A DNA stretch of 64,000 bases from NCBI RefSeq assembly GCF_004216915.1, contig NZ_SGXD01000005.1, positions 1 to 64,000 on the forward strand. Direction: 5' to 3'. Each line of letters begins with the position of its first letter. The first letter of the stretch is position 1. The notes under the pieces were generated by a model that saw nothing but the letters and a program-made list of their open reading frames with translations, was not told the DNA's origin and did no database searches. The position numbers and the translations under genes are program-made. Shown in pieces: positions 60,365-64,000 of the stretch. Origin of the DNA: Motilibacter rhizosphaerae (lineage in GTDB: Bacteria; Actinomycetota; Actinomycetes; Motilibacterales; Motilibacteraceae).

Positions 60365-61324
60365 TCAGTCGCGGTCCGGGCGGGGTCCGTCGAAGTCGAC
60401 GTCGACGCGCTCGAACCCCTTCGTGCGCTGGGCCTTCGCCGCGCCCGCGTAGACGCGCTCGTCGCCTGAGGTGAGCTGGACGTCGTCGGTGAACGGCGTG
60501 AGCAGCGCCCGCGGGTGCAGGCGGTCCACGCGGACGACGTCGACCTCGACGCAGACCACGAGCGCCAGCGCGGCGAGGTAGAGGAAGGCCAGCAGGCCGA
60601 GCACGACGGCGAAGACGCTGTTGGTGGCGCTGGCGTGGCGCACCACGCCGGCGACGTACGCGGTGGCGGAGGACTGGAGGACCTGCCAGACGACGGCCGT
60701 CCCCACCGCTCCCGGCGCCACGTCGGTCCAGCTGACGTGACGTGCCGTTCCCGTACGGAAGACGACGAGGAGCACGGCCGCGTTGAGGGTCACAGAAGCC
60801 AGCAGCAGCAGGCTCGTCAGCAGCCCGCCCGACTGCGCGACGACCGACAGCGCCGTGGTCCCGACGACGGAGACGGCGGCGACCGCCAGCAGCACGAGGC
60901 CGCGCAGCCGGGCGCGGACCGGGTTCGGCCGCTCGTTGCGCGGGACGGCCCAGGCGGTGTTCATGGCGTTCTGCACGACCTGCGTGACCCCGAGCGCGCC
61001 GTAGAGCGCCACCAGCGTCCCGATGACGAGACCGGCGACACCGCCCCCGAGGTGGCCCGGGTGCTGCAGCTGCGCCCCGACCACGGGGAAGTCGTGCAGG
61101 GCGGAGTGGAGGATCTCCTGCTGGCGCTCGGGATGGCCGACCAGGACGTACTGCAGCACCGTGGAGACCAGCAGCAGCAGGGGGATGAGCGAGACGAAGC
61201 TGTAGTACGCGATGAGCGCCGCGAGGTAGTTGCCCTGGTCGTCGAAGAACTTGTACGCGACGGCTATCGGCAGGCCGAGGGCGGGGTGGCGGCGCTGCAG
61301 CCGGTCCAGCCGCTCGGTGAGCAC
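60365..61324 (-). CDS. YihY/BrkB-family inner membrane protein
   Basis: This 319-residue polytopic membrane protein has six hydrophobic segments. It carries YKFFDDQGNYLAALIAYYSFVSLIPLLLL, the YihY family signature, and GVTQVVQNAMNTAWAVPRNERPN. Its last ~45 residues are a soluble tail. The family was once called ribonuclease BN but is a membrane protein of unclear transport role. ATG 61324 overlaps nothing; the next upstream minus gene stops 29 bases away. Confidence 0.9.
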   Translation of the reverse strand: MLTERLDRLQRRHPALGLPIAVAYKFFDDQGNYLAALIAYYSFVSLIPLLLLVSTVLQYVLVGHPERQQEILHSALHDFPVVGAQLQHPGHLGGGVAGLVIGTLVALYGALGVTQVVQNAMNTAWAVPRNERPNPVRARLRGLVLLAVAAVSVVGTTALSVVAQSGGLLTSLLLLASVTLNAAVLLVVFRTGTARHVSWTDVAPGAVGTAVVWQVLQSSATAYVAGVVRHASATNSVFAVVLGLLAFLYLAALALVVCVEVDVVRVDRLHPRALLTPFTDDVQLTSGDERVYAGAAKAQRTKGFERVDVDFDGPRPDRD

Positions 61325-61353
61325 GGCGAGGGCCTACCCGCCGGTGATCGCCC

Positions 61354-61827
61354 TCAGTCCAGCGCGAGGGTGAAGAACGAGCTGTTCACGCTGGGCGCGT
61401 AGTCCGCGAAGGGCTCGCACGCCACGAACCCCGCCGAGGCGTAGAGCGCCCGTGCGGGCGCGAAGGCCTCCATCGATCCGGTCTCGAGGTAGACGCGCCG
61501 GTAGCCGCGGGACCGCGCGATGGCGAGCAGGTCGGTGAGGACCGTGCGTGCCACACCCCTCCCGCGCGCCGCGGCCGCGGTGTGCATCGACTTCAGCTCC
61601 GCGGTCTCCGCGTCCAGGTGGCGCAGCGCGCCGACGCCGAGCAGCCGGCCGTCCTCGCGCGCGCAGCGGAACGTCACGTCCTCCGCGGCGAGGCGCGGAG
61701 CGGCCAGCACGTGCACGTCCTCCGGCGGGCTGTGCTGCGCGCAGAAGCCCGCGTGCGCCTCGAGCAGCGCGGCCACGTCGGGCTCGCTCGGGTGCCCGGG
61801 GAGGACGACGACGGTCTGCGCGCTCAT
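61354..61827 (-). CDS. GNAT-family N-acetyltransferase
   Basis: This 157-residue acetyltransferase has LLGVGALRHLDAETAELKSMHTAAAARGRGVARTVL, with acetyl-CoA loop A-R-G-R-G-V-A, then GYRRVYLETGSMEAFAPARALYASAGFVACEPF. This is the typical YjgM/PhnO-type pattern. It starts 21 bases after the stop of the next minus gene upstream. Likely substrate: a small amine. Confidence 0.9.
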   Translation of the reverse strand: MSAQTVVVLPGHPSEPDVAALLEAHAGFCAQHSPPEDVHVLAAPRLAAEDVTFRCAREDGRLLGVGALRHLDAETAELKSMHTAAAARGRGVARTVLTDLLAIARSRGYRRVYLETGSMEAFAPARALYASAGFVACEPFADYAPSVNSSFFTLALD

Positions 61828-61848
61828 GGTGCCGCGAGGATATCCGGG

Positions 61849-62478
61849 TCAGCGCAGCCAGATCCGCAGCGGTCCCAGCGCCTGAGCGCCGGCGTGGAGC
61901 GCAGCGGCGAGCGCCTCCCCGTGCTCGTAGCCGACGACGGGGACCCCGGGATGCCGTCGTGCTGCCTCGCCCACGACGGCCGGCCAGAGGTCGTCGTCCA
62001 CGACGACGTTGCTCACGCCCACCGCGCTGCCGTCGTCGTGCAACGCGAAGCGGGCGGAGCCCCTGGACAGCAGGCGCACGGTCGGGTCCCCGAGCAGGGT
62101 CTCTCCGAACGGTGGGGAGTCGGGATGGCCGGCGACCCAGTCCTCGACGCCGACCTCGTCCCACGGCTCCCGAGCGGCGCGCGGTGCGGTCCACGCGATC
62201 CACGTGGCCTCGACCAGCACCGCGAACCCCGCGCCCTGCAGGTCGAGCGAGCAGAAGCTGTCCTTGACGCTCGCCCCCGGCGAGGAGTCGATCGCGCCGA
62301 GCACGTCGAGCTCACCGGTCGCCGGGTCCAGGGTCACCGCGTCCGGGTAGAGCGGCGGCGTGCGGGCGGCGCTCGCCCAGAGTCCCGGCCGGATCGACCC
62401 CTCGACCCCGACCGAACGGCAGACGGTGTCGCACCACGTCGCGTTCTCACGTGCTGCCAGCAGGATCAGCGGGTCCAC
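61849..62478 (-). CDS. Hypothetical protein with GNAT-like C-terminus
   Basis: This protein has ~209 residues from GTG 62478 (DPLILLAARENATWCDTVC); GTG 62496 would add six residues. There are several cysteines (WCDTVC, SFCSLD). The C-terminal half, ALHDDGSAVGVSNVVVDDDLWPAVVGEA then VPVVGYEHGEALAAALHAGAQALGPLRIWLR, is laid out like the end of a GNAT fold but lacks a clear acetyl-CoA loop. Function unknown; in a run of minus genes. Confidence 0.65.
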   Translation of the reverse strand: MDPLILLAARENATWCDTVCRSVGVEGSIRPGLWASAARTPPLYPDAVTLDPATGELDVLGAIDSSPGASVKDSFCSLDLQGAGFAVLVEATWIAWTAPRAAREPWDEVGVEDWVAGHPDSPPFGETLLGDPTVRLLSRGSARFALHDDGSAVGVSNVVVDDDLWPAVVGEAARRHPGVPVVGYEHGEALAAALHAGAQALGPLRIWLR

Positions 62479-62497
62479 GCGCCCAGCCAAGCACACG

Positions 62498-62989
62498 TCA
62501 CCAGCCGGTCGTGCCCGGTGCCCCCTTGAACGGCCCCACCACGCGCGAGGTGATCCAGCCGCCGTAGAACCCGCCCTCCTGCGGCACGACGCGCTCCCCG
62601 TCCACCAGCACGAGGTCCATGCGGCCGGGGTAGAGCGCGACGTGGTCCACGAGCTCCTCGTAGCCGGGCGAGGGGTGCGGGTAGGTCCACGCCGCCGCCT
62701 CGGCCCGCCGCCCGCCGCCCACGACCGTGAGGTACGCCGCCCGCCCCTTGAACTCGCACCACGACGACCCCGGGGCGGGCTCCAGCGCGCCGGGGGAGAA
62801 GTCAGTACGCGGCAGGTAGTACGTCGGCGGGTGGCTGGTCTCCAGGACGCGCAGCGCGGCACGGCTGCGCGCCACGACCTCCCCACCGAGCTGCACCACC
62901 ACCGGCTCGTCGCTCGGGACGACGACCGGCGGGCGGGGGTAGTCCCACACCGACTCCTGGCCCGGCCCGGGCTGCACGCGCTCCACCAT
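62498..62989 (-). CDS. DUF427 domain protein
   Basis: This 163-residue protein has VERVQPGPGQESVWDYPRPP, then VSSPT-type VLETSHPPTYYLPRTDF, WCEFKGRAAYLTVVGG and AAWTYPHPSPGYEELVDHVALYPGRMD. It is the DUF427 beta-tunnel fold seen in many actinobacteria. GTG 63025 would be a longer start. It lies downstream of the epoxide hydrolase (stop 63028) and upstream of the previous entry. No confirmed activity. Confidence 0.85.
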   Translation of the reverse strand: MVERVQPGPGQESVWDYPRPPVVVPSDEPVVVQLGGEVVARSRAALRVLETSHPPTYYLPRTDFSPGALEPAPGSSWCEFKGRAAYLTVVGGGRRAEAAAWTYPHPSPGYEELVDHVALYPGRMDLVLVDGERVVPQEGGFYGGWITSRVVGPFKGAPGTTGW

Positions 62990-63027
62990 GACCTCGATGG
63001 TGCTGCGACTGCGCCGGTCCCGCACGC

Positions 63028-64000
63028 TCAGCGCAGCGGGCGGAGGGCGGCGCGCACCTCGTCGACGAAGAGCGCCGGCTGCTCCAGCGCCGGGAAGTGC
63101 CCGCCGCGCGCCGGCGTGCTCCACGAGACGATCCGGCTGAAGCGGCGCTCCGCCCAGCGGCGCGACGGGCGGATCGTCTCGCCCGGGAAGACGATGCCCG
63201 CCACTGGGACCTGCACCGGCGACGCGCCGACCGTGCCGAGCACCTCGCGCACGTGGGGCAGGCTCTCGCGGTAGAGCCGGGCCGACGAGGCCGCCGTGCC
63301 GGTCATCCAGTACGTCGTCACGAGGTCGAGGACGCGGTCGCGGGGCACCACGGCGTACAGGTCGCCGGGGTGGTCGCACCAGGACCAGAGCTTCTCGAGG
63401 ATCCAGGCGCACAGCCCGGCGGGGGAGTCGAGCAGCGCGTACCCGACGGTCTGCGGCCGCGTCTCGTGCAGCAGGCCGTACGCCCCGTCCCGCGCGCCCT
63501 CGTCCAGCGCCGCCAGGGCCGCGCGCTCCTGCCCCGTGAGGTCGGCGAACGTCTCCGGGTCCGGCGCCGCGAGCGGCGGGACGAGGCAGAGCCCGAGAAC
63601 CCGCTCCGGGTGGCGGGCGCCGATCAGCGCGCTCACCGAGGTGCCCCAGTCGCCGCCCTGCGCGGCGAAGCGGTCGTAGCCGAGCAGCGTCATCAGCCCT
63701 GCCCACGCGTCCGCCGTCCGCTCGACGCCCCAGCCGGGCTCGCTGGGCTTCGCGCTCCAGCCGTAGCCCGGCAGCGACGGGCAGACGACCGAGAAGGCGT
63801 CGGCGGCGTTCCCGCCGTACGCCGGCGGGTCCGCGAGCGGGCCGAGGACGTCGAGCAGCTCGACCACCGACCCGGGCCAGCCGTGGGTGAGGACCAGCGG
63901 CATCGCCCCGGGATGCGGAGACGGCAGGTGGAGCGCGTGCACGTCGAGCCCGTCGACGGTCGCGAGCACCTGCGGCACGGCGTCGAGCCGCGCCTCGAGG
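63028..64000 (-). CDS. Epoxide hydrolase, N-terminus beyond the window
   Basis: This partial gene reads from the right edge (LEARLDAVPQVLATVDGLDVHALHL) to the stop at 63028. It shows oxyanion HGWPGSVVEL, the nucleophile Asp in GGDWGTSV, SAKPSEPGWG, YWMTGTAASSARLYRE (lid Tyr) and the catalytic His in RGGHFPALEQP. It is a homologue of 26403-27539. The missing N-terminal EHN domain should lie just outside. It is the first visible gene of the minus-strand run ending at 60365. Confidence 0.85.
   Translation of the reverse strand, partial: LEARLDAVPQVLATVDGLDVHALHLPSPHPGAMPLVLTHGWPGSVVELLDVLGPLADPPAYGGNAADAFSVVCPSLPGYGWSAKPSEPGWGVERTADAWAGLMTLLGYDRFAAQGGDWGTSVSALIGARHPERVLGLCLVPPLAAPDPETFADLTGQERAALAALDEGARDGAYGLLHETRPQTVGYALLDSPAGLCAWILEKLWSWCDHPGDLYAVVPRDRVLDLVTTYWMTGTAASSARLYRESLPHVREVLGTVGASPVQVPVAGIVFPGETIRPSRRWAERRFSRIVSWSTPARGGHFPALEQPALFVDEVRAALRPLR

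Noticed and set aside
1-64000. CRISPR arrays, tRNA or rRNA genes, complete insertion sequences
   Set aside because: No regularly spaced repeats, cloverleaf-like sequences with TTCGA-type arms in place, rRNA signatures or transposase genes were seen on reading both strands.

Overview
The window comes from the chromosome of a very GC-rich actinobacterium. The evidence is strong GC bias at third codon positions, many GTG starts, ATGA/GTGA stop-start overlaps, and lineage-typical families: SigE-family sigma factor, DUF222/13E12 HNH nuclease behind an actinobacterial LexA box, an ANTAR protein, a mycothiol-type maleylpyruvate isomerase-like protein, DUF6636, and MmyB-type XRE regulators. I cannot name the genus from sequence alone. 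About 70 protein genes are packed on both strands. I saw no rRNA, tRNA or CRISPR array. Only the extreme left edge (5' end of a tyrosine recombinase gene and poorly conserved small ORFs) looks like accessory DNA.

Layout. 1-1.0 kb: cut-off recombinase and two small, possibly frameshifted ORFs. 1.2-9.6 kb: Zn alcohol dehydrogenase; a photolyase-like flavoprotein coupled to a DUF2256/DUF3253 gene; a secreted metzincin protease; secreted proteins; a SigE-family sigma factor with a membrane partner; a secreted GH8 glycosidase with its own operator-like site and terminator. 9.7-17.9 kb: RidA, YCII, SDR/XRE divergent pair, NmrA-like, LysE, quinone reductase, DeoR-MFS operon. 18-24.4 kb: one giant secreted beta-propeller/FN3/Ig-like gene split by an apparent frameshift. 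24.5-31.8 kb: hemerythrin-like protein, LuxR regulator, epoxide hydrolase, DHFR-like, S9 peptidase, FGGY kinase. 31.8-33 kb: lipoprotein, nested hairpins, and a DUF4396 membrane protein with a CsoR-like operator. 33-42 kb: beta-propeller protein, GNAT, GAF-HATPase regulator, TetR/aldo-keto reductase pair, a large membrane protein with an embedded pseudokinase, SnoaL-like, ArsR-VOC. 42-49.2 kb: lipoprotein, SDR/XRE-ANTAR, SDR/LysR, NarL-type two-component system. 49.2-64 kb: small secreted proteins, DHFR-like, LexA-box HNH nuclease, LysR/GNAT, alpha/beta hydrolase, a third propeller protein, LLM oxidoreductase with MpaB-like oxygenase, BrkB, and a minus-strand run ending in a cut-off epoxide hydrolase.

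The recurring theme is small redox or detoxification enzymes facing their own regulators: SDR/XRE twice, SDR/LysR, AKR/TetR and ArsR-VOC, several with visible palindromes. A second theme is a set of secreted beta-propeller/FN3 proteins at three loci.

The most interesting unexplained signals are: (i) a 28-bp motif present three times, 30-31 nt upstream of the hemerythrin-like and SnoaL-like genes, with one copy also in front of a LuxR gene; (ii) the CsoR-like operator over the -10 region of an apparently leaderless, His-rich DUF4396 gene behind a 22-bp-stem nested hairpin; (iii) a photolyase-like protein whose FAD domain precedes an antenna-domain-like segment; (iv) the frameshifted ~2,130-residue exoprotein; (v) a lipid-synthase-type membrane protein with a degenerate kinase domain.
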